NCBI RefSeq assembly: GCF_902859855.1 | Contig: NZ_CADIKH010000007.1 | Span: forward strand, 62,001 to 126,000 | Direction of reading: 5' to 3' | Origin: Paraburkholderia humisilvae | Lineage (GTDB): Bacteria; Pseudomonadota; Gammaproteobacteria; Burkholderiales; Burkholderiaceae | Length of the DNA stretch: 64,000 nucleotides | Shown here: positions 36,661 to 45,302 of the stretch, one piece after another | Position numbering within the stretch: position 1 is the first letter of the stretch | Layout: each line of letters begins with the position of its first letter | Notes under the pieces: generated by a model | Seen by the model: the letters and a program-made list of their open reading frames with translations, nothing else | Databases searched by the model: none | What the model was told of the DNA's origin: nothing | Translations under genes and position numbers: made by a program

Positions 36661-38061
36661 ATGAGCTACACGGAGACGATCGGCCCCCGCACCTACCGAT
36701 TCGCGGACCTGAAGTCGCTGCTGGCGAAAGCCAGCCCGTTGCGTTCCGGCGACCAGCTGGCCGGCGTGGCCGCTGCTAGCGAAGAAGAGCGCGTTGCCGC
36801 GAAAATGGCGCTGGCCGACGTGCCGCTGCGCACGTTCCTGAATGAAGCGCTGGTTCCGTACGAAGACGACGAAGTCACCCGCCTGGTCGTCGATACCCAT
36901 TCGCCGGACGCGTTTGCCGAGATCTCGCATCTGACCGTCGGCGATTTCCGGAACTGGCTGCTCGCGACGAGCACCGATACGGCCGCGCTCGAGCGCGTGA
37001 CCGCAGGCCTGACGCCGGAAATGGTCGCTGCCGTGTCGAAGCTGATGCGCAATCAGGATCTGATCGTCGCCGCGCGCAAACGGCCGGTTGTCACGCGCTT
37101 TCGCAACACGATCGGCTTGCCGGGCCATATGTCGGTGCGCCTGCAGCCGAACCATCCGACCGACGACGTCAAGGGCATCGCCGCTTCGATGCTCGACGGC
37201 CTGATGTACGGCTGCGGCGATGCGGTAATCGGCATCAATCCGGCATCGGACAGCCTCGCGGCGATCACGAAACTGCTGCAGATGATCGACGACTTCCGCC
37301 GGCGCTACCAGGTGCCGACGCAATCGTGCGTGCTGACGCATGTGACGAACACCATCGCCGCAATTGAAAAGGGCGCGCCGGTCGACCTTGTTTTCCAATC
37401 GATTGCGGGCACGGAAAAAGCCAATGCGAGTTTTGGCATCTCGCTGGCGCTGCTGCGGGAAGCGCACGAAGCGGCGCTATCGCTCAAGCGCGGCACGGTC
37501 GGCGACAACGTGATGTATTTCGAAACCGGGCAGGGCAGTGCGCTATCGGCCAATGCGCATCATGGCATCGATCAGCAGACCTGCGAGGTGCGAGCGTATG
37601 CGGTCGCACGCCATTACAACCCGCTGTTGACGAACACCGTGGTCGGCTTTATCGGACCGGAGTATCTGTACGACGGCAAACAGATCACGCGCGCGGGCCT
37701 CGAAGATCACTTCTGCGGCAAGCTGCTCGGCGTGCCGATGGGCTGCGACATCTGTTATACGAACCACGCGGAAGCGGATCAGGATGACATGGACAACCTG
37801 CTGACGCTGCTTGGCGCCGCAGGCATTAACTTCGTCATGGGCATTCCCGGTGCGGACGATGTGATGCTGAACTACCAGAGCACATCGTTTCACGATTCGC
37901 TCTATTTGCGCGAGGTGCTCGGCTTGCGGCGCGCGCCCGAGTTTGAAGAGTGGCTGGAGTCGATGCACATTACCGACGTACGCGGGATATTGCTGAACAG
38001 CGCAGCCGCACGGCAGCCGCTGCTCGAAAGCGCGCGCGAATGGGTAGGAGCGGCATCGTGA
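36661..38061 (+). CDS. eutB: Ethanolamine ammonia-lyase large subunit
   Basis: 466 residues. EutB with EutC forms the adenosylcobalamin-dependent enzyme that turns ethanolamine into acetaldehyde and ammonia. The start MSYTETIGPRTYRFADLKSLLAKASPLRSGDQLAG and later segments (RDQ-type ligand region, GLPGHMSVRLQPNHPTDD, FETGQGSALSANAHHGIDQQT, GCDICYTNHAEADQDDMDNL) are characteristic. AAAGGGAG precedes ATG 36661; an open upstream frame to 36436 is just the leader. Its TGA overlaps the GTG of eutC. Neither the reactivase EutA nor shell proteins are nearby, so this is the compact Pseudomonas/Burkholderia-type pathway. Confidence 0.95.
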   Translation: MSYTETIGPRTYRFADLKSLLAKASPLRSGDQLAGVAAASEEERVAAKMALADVPLRTFLNEALVPYEDDEVTRLVVDTHSPDAFAEISHLTVGDFRNWLLATSTDTAALERVTAGLTPEMVAAVSKLMRNQDLIVAARKRPVVTRFRNTIGLPGHMSVRLQPNHPTDDVKGIAASMLDGLMYGCGDAVIGINPASDSLAAITKLLQMIDDFRRRYQVPTQSCVLTHVTNTIAAIEKGAPVDLVFQSIAGTEKANASFGISLALLREAHEAALSLKRGTVGDNVMYFETGQGSALSANAHHGIDQQTCEVRAYAVARHYNPLLTNTVVGFIGPEYLYDGKQITRAGLEDHFCGKLLGVPMGCDICYTNHAEADQDDMDNLLTLLGAAGINFVMGIPGADDVMLNYQSTSFHDSLYLREVLGLRRAPEFEEWLESMHITDVRGILLNSAAARQPLLESAREWVGAAS

Positions 38062-38861
38062 GCGAATCCGTCGAGAAAAATCCGTGGGACGGATTGCGTG
38101 CATTCACGAATGCACGCATCGCACTCGGCCGTGCCGGCAACAGTTTGCCGACCGCGCCATTGCTTGCGTTCAACCTGTCGCACGCGCAGGCTCGCGACGC
38201 GGTGCATCATCCGCTGGATGCCGATGCGCTGCACGAGCAATTGCATGTCCATGGATTCGCAACGACGCTCGATGTCCATAGCGCGGCGCCGGACCGCGAG
38301 CACTATTTGCGTAGGCCCGATCTCGGGCGCAGGTTATCGGACGCGAGTCGCAGCCTGTTGTCGAACGCGGCGCGCGGTGAACCGGATGTCGTATTCGCGA
38401 TTGCCGACGGCTTGTCCGCGTTCGCCGCCTCACGGCAATCGATCCCGATGCTGCAAGCGATTCACGCGAATCTGCACGACTGGCAGATCGGTCCGATCGT
38501 CGTCGCGCGGCAGTCCAGAGTGGCGCTGGGCGACGAGATCGGCGAAATCCTGCGCGCGCGGATGGTCGTGATGCTGATCGGCGAGCGGCCCGGACTCAGT
38601 TCGCCGGATAGTCTCGGCATCTATCTGACGTACGCGCCAAAGGTCGGTTGCAGCGATGCCCAACGCAATTGCATCTCCAACGTGCGACCCGAAGGCTTGA
38701 GCTTCGCAGCGGCCGCGCACAAACTGCACTATCTGTTGACCCATGCACGCCGCCTGGGGTTGACCGGCGTCGGCCTCAAAGACGAAAGCGACGCGCTGCT
38801 GGAAGCCGCGCCATCGGCGGCCCCTTCAACACTCACCGCCAGCACACCCGACACGCGATAA
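38058..38861 (+). CDS. eutC: Ethanolamine ammonia-lyase small subunit
   Basis: 267 residues from a GTG (38058) that overlaps the eutB stop as GTGA. Family segments are NPWDGLRAFTNARIALGRAGNSLPT, FNLSHAQARDAVHHPLD, DVVFAIADGLSAFAA, GERPGLSSPDSLGIYLTYAPKVGCSDAQRNCISNVRPEGL. It binds the cobalamin cofactor with EutB. The long frame back to 37950 lies inside eutB and is not used. Only 5 bp separate its end from the convergent DUF779 gene. Confidence 0.95.
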   Translation: MSESVEKNPWDGLRAFTNARIALGRAGNSLPTAPLLAFNLSHAQARDAVHHPLDADALHEQLHVHGFATTLDVHSAAPDREHYLRRPDLGRRLSDASRSLLSNAARGEPDVVFAIADGLSAFAASRQSIPMLQAIHANLHDWQIGPIVVARQSRVALGDEIGEILRARMVVMLIGERPGLSSPDSLGIYLTYAPKVGCSDAQRNCISNVRPEGLSFAAAAHKLHYLLTHARRLGLTGVGLKDESDALLEAAPSAAPSTLTASTPDTR

Positions 38862-38866
38862 GCGAA

Positions 38867-39250
38867 TCAGGCGTCCGCGCGCTCGACCGGATGCGCGGCA
38901 AGCCATTCATTTTCCGCATCGTCGAAAAGCCGCGAACGGGTCAAAAAACGCAGGCCCGTGGGCCGCTCGAGAGAAAACATCCCGCCATTACCGCGCACGA
39001 CATCGATGATCAACTGCGTGTGCTGCCAATATTCGAATTGCGATTCGCTCATATAGAACGGCACACCGGCAATCATGCCGAGTTTGACATCCGACGCGCC
39101 GACCATAAACTCGCCAGACGGAAAACACATCGGCGCACTGCCATCGCAGCATCCCCCCGATTGATGAAACAGAATCGAGCCATGCTCGGCAGCAAGTTGC
39201 TGAATGAGCGAAACGGCGGCATCCGTCGCGACTACGCGTTCAACGGCCAT
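38867..39250 (-). CDS. DUF779 protein, aldehyde dehydrogenase partner
   Basis: 127 residues with the DUF779 hallmark HQSGGCCDGSAPMCFPSGEF, whose clustered cysteines suggest metal or redox chemistry. The family is almost always encoded beside an acetaldehyde-type aldehyde dehydrogenase, as here. AGGAGAAACGC precedes ATG 39250. A strong terminator-like hairpin lies between it and the dehydrogenase gene, so it may be made from read-through or its own promoter. Biochemical function is not known. Confidence 0.85.
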   Translation of the reverse strand: MAVERVVATDAAVSLIQQLAAEHGSILFHQSGGCCDGSAPMCFPSGEFMVGASDVKLGMIAGVPFYMSESQFEYWQHTQLIIDVVRGNGGMFSLERPTGLRFLTRSRLFDDAENEWLAAHPVERADA

Positions 39251-39265
39251 GCGTTTCTCCTCTGC

Positions 39266-39297
39266 AAAAAAGGGCGGACCGCAGCGGCGGCCCGCCC
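39266..39297 (-). terminator. Intrinsic terminator between aldehyde dehydrogenase and DUF779
   Basis: Read on the minus strand: GGGCGGGCC, loop, GGTCCGCCC, then TTTTTT. The stem has one A-C mismatch. It would limit read-through from the dehydrogenase into DUF779. Confidence 0.75.
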
Positions 39298-39314
39298 AAC
39301 TGGAGGCCCTGCGC

Positions 39315-40835
39315 CTAGAAGAAGCCGAGCGGCTTTTCGCTATAGCTGACCAGCAGATTCTTGGTCTGCTGATAGTGATCAAGCATCATCTTGTGCGTCT
39401 CGCGGCCGATGCCCGATTGCTTGTAGCCGCCAAACGCCGCATGCGCCGGATACGCGTGATAGCAATTGGTCCATACGCGGCCCGCCTGAATTTGCCGGCC
39501 GAAGCGATAGGCGCGTGTGCCGTCGCGCGTCCACACGCCGGCACCGAGGCCGTACAGGGTGTCGTTCGCAATGTCCAGCGCTTCATCTTCGTTCCTGAAT
39601 GTCGTGACGGATACAACCGGCCCGAAAATCTCTTCCTGGAAGATGCGCATCCGGTTGTTGCCGCGAAATACCGTCGGCTTCACGTAGTAGCCCCTCTTCA
39701 ATTCGCCGTCGAGCGCATTGCGCTCGCCACCGATCAGGCATTGCGCGCCTTCCTGCTTGCCGAGGTCGATATACGACAAAATCTTCTCGAGCTGCTCCTG
39801 CGACGCCTGTGCACCGATCATCGTCTTCGTATCGAGCGGGTGCCCTTGCGAAATCGCCGCGACGCGCTTGAGCGCGCGCTCGATAAACTTGTCGTAGATT
39901 TTCTCGTCGATCAGTACGCGCGACGGGCACGTGCAGACCTCGCCCTGGTTGAGCGCGAACATCGCGAAGCCTTCGAGCGCTTTATCGAAGTAGCTGTCGT
40001 CGTGATCCATCACATCGGCGAAGAAGATATTCGGGCTCTTGCCACCGAGTTCGAGCGTGACCGGAATGATGTTCTGGCTCGCGTACTGCATGATCAGGCG
40101 GCCCGTCGTCGTCTCGCCGGTGAACGCGATCTTCGCGATGCGTTTGTTCGACGCAAGCGGCTTGCCCGCTTCGAGGCCGAAGCCGTTCACCACATTCACC
40201 ACGCCGGGCGGCAGCAAGTCCCGAATCAGTTCCATCAGTACCAGCACGGAGGCCGGCGTTTGCTCGGCGGGCTTCAGCACCACGCAATTGCCGGCCGCGA
40301 GCGCGGGCGCGAGCTTCCATACCGCCATCAGAATCGGGAAATTCCATGGGATGATCTGCCCGACCACGCCGAGCGGCTCGTGGAAGTGATACGCGACGGT
40401 GTCTTCGTCGATCTGCGAGATCGAGCCTTCCTGTGCGCGAATACAGCTTGCGAAATAGCGGAAGTGATCGATTGCCAATGGAATATCGGCCGCGGTCGAT
40501 TCGCGTAGCGGCTTGCCATTGTCGATAGTCTCCGCGACCGCGAGGCGCGTCAGGTTCGCTTCCATCCGGTCGGCGATCTTGCTGAGGATGTTCGCGCGGT
40601 CTGCCGCGGAAGTCTTTCCCCAAGCTGTCTTCGCGCGATGCGCGGCGTCCAGCGCCAGTTCGATATCGGCTTCCCGCGAACGCGGAATAGAAGTGAACGC
40701 CTCGCCGGTGATCGGCGAGATGTTGTCGAAGTACTCGCCGCCGGCCGGCTTCACCCATTCGCCGCCAATGAAGTTCGCATACTGTTTCTTGTACGGGTAT
40801 TCCGTGCTCAGGAACTGCATCTCCGCGTGATTCAT
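39315..40835 (-). CDS. NAD-dependent aldehyde dehydrogenase (acetaldehyde dehydrogenase, ExaC/AcoD-like)
   Basis: 506 residues. Oxidises an aldehyde to its acid; next to eutBC the natural substrate is acetaldehyde from ethanolamine, giving acetate. Visible motifs are the substrate/NAD site [22 protein letters not shown], the catalytic Glu in LELGGKSPN, and the catalytic Cys in [11 protein letters not shown]. The start [27 protein letters not shown] is typical of the AcoD/ExaC type. GAGGAG lies 8-9 nt before ATG 40835. It is divergent from the EutR-like regulator, with a 318-bp space containing repeated TGAACAGTG. Confidence 0.92.
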   Translation of the reverse strand: MNHAEMQFLSTEYPYKKQYANFIGGEWVKPAGGEYFDNISPITGEAFTSIPRSREADIELALDAAHRAKTAWGKTSAADRANILSKIADRMEANLTRLAVAETIDNGKPLRESTAADIPLAIDHFRYFASCIRAQEGSISQIDEDTVAYHFHEPLGVVGQIIPWNFPILMAVWKLAPALAAGNCVVLKPAEQTPASVLVLMELIRDLLPPGVVNVVNGFGLEAGKPLASNKRIAKIAFTGETTTGRLIMQYASQNIIPVTLELGGKSPNIFFADVMDHDDSYFDKALEGFAMFALNQGEVCTCPSRVLIDEKIYDKFIERALKRVAAISQGHPLDTKTMIGAQASQEQLEKILSYIDLGKQEGAQCLIGGERNALDGELKRGYYVKPTVFRGNNRMRIFQEEIFGPVVSVTTFRNEDEALDIANDTLYGLGAGVWTRDGTRAYRFGRQIQAGRVWTNCYHAYPAHAAFGGYKQSGIGRETHKMMLDHYQQTKNLLVSYSEKPLGFF

Positions 40836-41016
40836 CTGATTGCTCCTCACAGGGTTCGGTTCGTTTAGGTCGGCGCAGTACTACGTTAGCCGCGCGTCCG
40901 TTACGCCAGAACCATGCCAATCAGCACGAACGGTGCTTGATGTCGGTGCACCGGGCACTATCGCGATGCATAAGCGCTTCGCATACCTGAACTGCGCATC
41001 GCAAGCGCATCGATAC

Positions 41017-41057
41017 TGAACAGTGTGTCAGCGGGAGTGTTCATCAATTGAACAGTG
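41017..41057. promoter_or_regulatory. Repeated TGAACAGTG sites upstream of the EutR-like regulator
   Basis: TGAACAGTG at 41017-41025 and 41049-41057, exactly 32 bp (about three helical turns) apart, with an inverted partner between them forming GTTCA-TCAAT-TGAAC at 41038-41052. The remaining 40836-41153 space contains no gene. A regulator site for the AraC gene or the dehydrogenase gene is inferred. Confidence 0.45.
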
Positions 41058-41153
41058 CTGTGCACGTGCAAACTGCGCGGCCACAGCGGCTTTTTGAATC
41101 GCTAAAGTGTTGGACACATTCACGCGCCACATTCTGTTTCGGGCGACCTTTTC

Positions 41154-42188
41154 ATGATGACCGACTGCGACTCTCCTGACGCCGCCGACAGCACCGTGCT
41201 GACGCGCTCGCAACTGCACGAGCCCTATCGCGTGCAGACCTGCATCGCGCACGATGCAGACGAACAGGCGCGCAATCTGCACGGCTGGCGGCAGACCTAC
41301 GATCAGCTCACGTCCGGCTGCTTTATCGGCGAACTGACCGGGCTGCATGTCGACGACATGCACGTGTTCCGCGAATCGACGAGTCAGACGTTACGGCAAA
41401 CCTGCGAGGTGCAATCGGATGCGTACTGGTTTGGGATACCGGTACGAGGCGGCGTGGCGGGACATATCGACGGAAACATGATTCACGCCGACGCTTTTGC
41501 ACTGAAACCGGGTGGCGTTGAGTTTGAACTGATCACGCCCGCGGCATACGAAATCTTCGGCGTGGTCGTGAGCGGCGATGTGTTGCGGCAGCATGCGGCA
41601 TTGGCCGGCCACGGCGGTGCGTTGAACGATCACGCGCCGCCAACGGGCGTCATGCCGATCGATCCTGCAAGCAGGGCACAGCTTTGTTCCCGTCTGATGC
41701 AGATTCTTGGCGAACGCGGCGCGGCGCTCGACAGGCGCGCGCGGCGTCAGCTCCATGCGTCGGTGCTCGATTTGCTGCTCGATGCGTGCGGTGACAGTTG
41801 CGCGCGGAGTGAGCGCACAGCGATATTAAAGCGGCCGCGCCGGCGCTGGATTGTCAGCGAGGCACACGACTACGTGCTTGCGAACCGCGATCGCCCGGTG
41901 AGCGTGCCCGAACTTTGCGAGCACCTGCACGTGAGCCGACGCACGTTACAGTATTGCTTTGAAGATGTACTCGGCATGGCGCCCACCCGCTATTTGCGCG
42001 TGATCCGCCTGAACGGCGCGCGCCGCGAGCTGTGCGATGCGTCGCGCAGTGGTGTGGCGCGTTCGGTGCAGGAGGTGGCGGCCGCCTGGGGATTCTGGCA
42101 TCTGAGCCAGTTTGCGACCGACTATCGGAAGTTGTTTGGCATGCGCCCGTCGGACACCCTGAGAGCGGTGCGGTCGAGGTTTTCCTGA
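41154..42188 (+). CDS. AraC-family regulator, EutR-like
   Basis: A 344-residue AraC protein. The N-terminal half (HGWRQTYDQLTSGCFIGELTGLHVDDMHVFRESTSQTLRQTC) matches the sensor region of EutR, which activates ethanolamine genes when ethanolamine and adenosylcobalamin are present. The C-terminal HTH pair is clear (VPELCEHLHVSRRTLQYCFEDVLGMAPTRYLRV, then VAAAWGFWHLSQFATDYRKLFGMRPSDTLR). ATG 41154 and 41157 are both possible. Position beside the dehydrogenase and downstream of eutBC supports the EutR role; it is the best candidate to bind the 18-bp box before the permease and eutB. Confidence 0.85.
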   Translation: MMTDCDSPDAADSTVLTRSQLHEPYRVQTCIAHDADEQARNLHGWRQTYDQLTSGCFIGELTGLHVDDMHVFRESTSQTLRQTCEVQSDAYWFGIPVRGGVAGHIDGNMIHADAFALKPGGVEFELITPAAYEIFGVVVSGDVLRQHAALAGHGGALNDHAPPTGVMPIDPASRAQLCSRLMQILGERGAALDRRARRQLHASVLDLLLDACGDSCARSERTAILKRPRRRWIVSEAHDYVLANRDRPVSVPELCEHLHVSRRTLQYCFEDVLGMAPTRYLRVIRLNGARRELCDASRSGVARSVQEVAAAWGFWHLSQFATDYRKLFGMRPSDTLRAVRSRFS

Positions 42189-42315
42189 TTGATGAGGACC
42201 GATGTGGCTGCAAGGGTCGCCTGCGGTCACAATCATTGCGCGAGGCCGCATCAGCTAAAATGGCGGGATGTTGCGACCGCGTCGCGACCCTCACCTGACC
42301 CCACCAAGAGAATCC

Positions 42316-42504
42316 ATGTCGTTCACCTGCCGAAACCAGTCCTGCGGCGCACAGTGGGAGCTATCCGACGTCGTCATCAAGAACGAAGGACAAGGGCTGC
42401 TGTTCCGCTGTCCGATGTGCGGCGCGCGCAACTATGTCGAGCGCTTCGAGTCGGACGACGGTACGGTCGTCTACGAACAGCTCGATGGGCGTCCGTTCCT
42501 GTGA
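42316..42504 (+). CDS. Small zinc-ribbon protein
   Basis: 62 residues with CRNQSC and CPMCGA pairs, together a four-cysteine zinc ribbon (CxxxxC, CxxC), and an acidic tail. It fits small nucleic-acid- or protein-binding zinc proteins. Its TGA overlaps a possible GTG start (42501) of the DbpA gene, so the two are probably co-transcribed. Function is unknown. Confidence 0.7.
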   Translation: MSFTCRNQSCGAQWELSDVVIKNEGQGLLFRCPMCGARNYVERFESDDGTVVYEQLDGRPFL

Positions 42505-42524
42505 ACCGCCCTCTCCCGACCGAC

Positions 42525-43922
42525 ATGAATAGCCCGACACCGGCCAAGTCATTCAGCACGCTGCCGCTCTCGCCCGCCGCCCTCGCGAACCTCACGCAAC
42601 TCGGTTACGTCGACATGACGCCGATTCAGGCGGCGAGCTTACCGCTCACGCTCGCCGGCCATGATCTGATCGCGCAGGCGAAGACCGGCAGCGGCAAAAC
42701 GGCGGCGTTTTCACTGCCGCTGCTCGCCAGACTCGACGCGCGCAAATTCGACGTGCAGGCGATGGTGCTGTGCCCGACGCGCGAACTGGCCGATCAGGTC
42801 ACGCAGGAAATCCGGCGCCTTGCGCGCGCCGAAGAAAACATCAAGGTGCTGACGCTGTGCGGCGGCACGCCGATGCGGCCGCAAACCGCGAGCCTCGAGC
42901 ATGGCGCGCATATCGTCGTCGGCACGCCGGGGCGCATCATGGACCACCTCGAGCGCGGCAGCCTGCAATTGCAGGCGCTCAATACACTCGTGCTCGACGA
43001 AGCGGACCGCATGCTCGACATGGGCTTCTTCGACGATATCGCGACCGTCGCGCGCCAATGCCCGAAGGAACGTCAAACGCTGTTGTTTTCGGCGACCTTC
43101 CCCGATGGCATCGCGAAGCTGAGCCAGCAGTTTCTGCGTAACCCGAAGCAGGTGACGCTCGACGAGCGTCACGACGACAGCAAGATCCGCCAGCGTTTCT
43201 ACGAAGTCGCCGAAGACGAGCGGCTGCACGCCGTCGGCTTGCTGCTCGATCATTACCGGCCGGTCAGTACGCTCGCGTTCTGCAATACGAAGCAGCAGTG
43301 CCGCGATCTGCTCGATGTGCTGCGCGCGCAGGGGTTTCATGCGCTCGCGTTGCACGGCGAGCTCGATCAGCGTGAACGCGATCAGGTGCTGATCCAGTTT
43401 GCGAATCGCAGCTGCTCGGTGCTCGTCGCCACCGATGTCGCCGCGCGCGGGCTCGATATCGCGCAACTCGAGGCGGTGATCAACGTCGATGTGACGCCCG
43501 ACCCGGAAGTGCACGTGCACCGGATCGGCCGCACGGGCCGTGCGGACCAGGATGGCTGGGCGCTGAGCCTCGCGAGCATGGACGAAATGGGCCGGGTCGG
43601 CAGCATCGAACAGGCGCAGGGGCGCGAAGTCGAATGGCGGCCCCTGGCGGAGCTCACGCCGACCGGCGGCGCCCACCTGTTGCCGCCCATGGAAACATTG
43701 CAGATTCTCGGCGGCCGCAAGGAGAAGATCCGCCCCGGCGACGTGCTCGGCGCATTGACCGGCGACGCGGGCTTCGACGGCGCGCAGATCGGCAAAATCA
43801 ATGTGACCGAGTTTTCGACGTATGTCGCAGTCGAGCGTGGCGTCGCACGGGAAGCATTGCGCAGACTGAATGCGGGCAAGGTGAAGGGCAAGAAGGTCAA
43901 GGTCCGGTTGATGGACGAATAG
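42525..43922 (+). CDS. dbpA: ATP-dependent RNA helicase DbpA
   Basis: 465 residues. DEAD-box helicase for 50S ribosome assembly, which binds 23S rRNA through its C-terminal domain. Motifs in order: AKTGSGKTAAF, PTRELADQ, GTPGRIMDH, LDEADRMLDMGF, SATFPDG, ATDVAARGLDI, HRIGRTGR. The last 75 residues (ILGGRKEKIRPGDVLGALTGDAGFDGAQIGKINVTEFSTYVAV) are the DbpA RNA-binding fold. ATG 42525 is used; GTG 42501 would add eight residues and overlap the zinc-ribbon stop. Neither start has a strong ribosome site. Confidence 0.93.
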   Translation: MNSPTPAKSFSTLPLSPAALANLTQLGYVDMTPIQAASLPLTLAGHDLIAQAKTGSGKTAAFSLPLLARLDARKFDVQAMVLCPTRELADQVTQEIRRLARAEENIKVLTLCGGTPMRPQTASLEHGAHIVVGTPGRIMDHLERGSLQLQALNTLVLDEADRMLDMGFFDDIATVARQCPKERQTLLFSATFPDGIAKLSQQFLRNPKQVTLDERHDDSKIRQRFYEVAEDERLHAVGLLLDHYRPVSTLAFCNTKQQCRDLLDVLRAQGFHALALHGELDQRERDQVLIQFANRSCSVLVATDVAARGLDIAQLEAVINVDVTPDPEVHVHRIGRTGRADQDGWALSLASMDEMGRVGSIEQAQGREVEWRPLAELTPTGGAHLLPPMETLQILGGRKEKIRPGDVLGALTGDAGFDGAQIGKINVTEFSTYVAVERGVAREALRRLNAGKVKGKKVKVRLMDE

Positions 43923-44132
43923 GCGGGACACGAACAGGCGGGACGAACAGGCGGGGCGAATAAGCGCGACGATCCGGCGGGACACCGGCGCCCCATGATA
44001 AAAACGCATGCGTCGCATGACAAACTTTCGATTGTCGCCGCATGCGGCTTGATGCCTAATCGCTAAACCCGGGCGGGACCGTGTGCTGATCGCGGCCAAC
44101 GCCGACCGCCCGCCGCGAACCGGAGGACCCCC

Positions 44133-45287
44133 ATGCAGAGCGCGATGCAAACCCGCTCGAAGCTGCCCGATGTCGGCACGACCATTTTTACCGTGATCGG
44201 CCAGCTGGCCGCCCAACACAATGCACTGAACCTGTCGCAGGGCGCGCCGAACTTTATGCCGGACGCCGCGCTGGTCGAAGACGTCGCGCAGGCGATGCGC
44301 GACGGCCACAATCAGTACGCGCCGATGGCCGGCATCGGCGCATTGCGCGAAGCGCTCGCGCACAAAGTCGAGACACTCTACGGCGCGCGGTATGACGCAG
44401 CGTCGGAAGTCACCGTGATGGCAAGCGCAAGCGAAGGCCTTTACTCGACGATCAGCGCACTCGTGCATCCCGGCGATGAAGTGATCTACTTCGAACCGTC
44501 GTTCGATAGCTACGCGCCGATTGTCCGCCTGCAAGGCGCGCAGCCGGTTCCGATCAAGCTGTCGCTGCCCGACTTTCGCGTGAACTGGGACGAGGTGTCC
44601 GCGGCGATCACGCCGAAGACGCGCATGATCATCGTCAACACGCCGCACAATCCGACTGCGACCGTCTTTAGCGAACACGACATCGAACGGCTCAAGGCCG
44701 TCACCCGCAATACGAATATCCTGATCCTGTCGGACGAGGTGTATGAGCACGTCGTGTTCGACGGTGCGAAGCATCACAGCATGGCGTGCCATCAGGAACT
44801 GGCGGAACGCAGCGTGGTCGTGTCGTCATTCGGCAAGTCGTATCACGTGACCGGCTGGCGCGTCGGCTATTGCCTCGCGCCCGCCGCGCTGATGGACGAA
44901 ATCCGCAAGGTGCACCAGTTCATGGTGTTTTCCGCCGATACGCCGATGCAAGTGGCGTTTGCGACCGCGCTCGCACAGCCCGCCAGTTATCTTGGCCTGT
45001 CCGCGTTCTACCAGAAAAAGCGCGACCTGTTCGCGCACGCGCTGCGCGAATCGCGTTTCGAACTGCTGCCGAGCGAAGGCAGTTTCTTTATGCTCGCGCG
45101 CTTTCGCGGCTTTTCCGACGAAAGCGACAGCGATTTCGTGCTGCGCCTGATTCGCGATGCGCAGGTCGCGACGATTCCGTTGTCCGCGTTCTACACGGAC
45201 GGCACCGATTCAGGCCTGATCCGCCTGAGCTTCTCGAAGGACGACGCGACGTTGCTCGAAGGCGCGCGTCGGTTGTGCTCGATCTGA
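44133..45287 (+). CDS. PLP-dependent methionine aminotransferase (YbdL-like)
   Basis: 384 residues, class I/II aminotransferase. The PLP lysine lies in SSFGKSYHVTGWRVGY, the Asp that binds the pyridine N in LILSDEVYEHV, and the PLP-binding Asn in NTPHNPTATVF. The start (SKLPDVGTTIFTVIGQLAAQHNALNLSQGAPNF) matches the YbdL methionine transaminase group, which interconverts methionine and its 2-oxo acid. GGAGG precedes the ATG. A nitrilase-family amidase follows 15 bp downstream, the same pairing used for removing the alpha-ketoacid amide formed by glutamine-dependent transamination. Confidence 0.87.
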   Translation: MQSAMQTRSKLPDVGTTIFTVIGQLAAQHNALNLSQGAPNFMPDAALVEDVAQAMRDGHNQYAPMAGIGALREALAHKVETLYGARYDAASEVTVMASASEGLYSTISALVHPGDEVIYFEPSFDSYAPIVRLQGAQPVPIKLSLPDFRVNWDEVSAAITPKTRMIIVNTPHNPTATVFSEHDIERLKAVTRNTNILILSDEVYEHVVFDGAKHHSMACHQELAERSVVVSSFGKSYHVTGWRVGYCLAPAALMDEIRKVHQFMVFSADTPMQVAFATALAQPASYLGLSAFYQKKRDLFAHALRESRFELLPSEGSFFMLARFRGFSDESDSDFVLRLIRDAQVATIPLSAFYTDGTDSGLIRLSFSKDDATLLEGARRLCSI

Positions 45288-45302
45288 CAAGAGGAAGACG
45301 CA

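Noticed and set aside
40905..40919. A sigma-54-like element (TGGCAT-N5-TGGC on the minus strand) upstream of the aldehyde dehydrogenase
   Set aside because: GG and GC spacing fits, but two consensus bases are wrong and no sigma-54 activator gene is nearby; chance occurrence is likely.
43923..44132. Repeated CAGGCGGG-like words after dbpA
   Set aside because: Short, irregular and GC-biased; no consistent unit or symmetry, so not called as a repeat.
42711..44792. A 693-codon minus-strand ORF over dbpA and the aminotransferase
   Set aside because: Both plus-strand genes have full motif sets, and the antisense frame spans their intergenic space without any domain.
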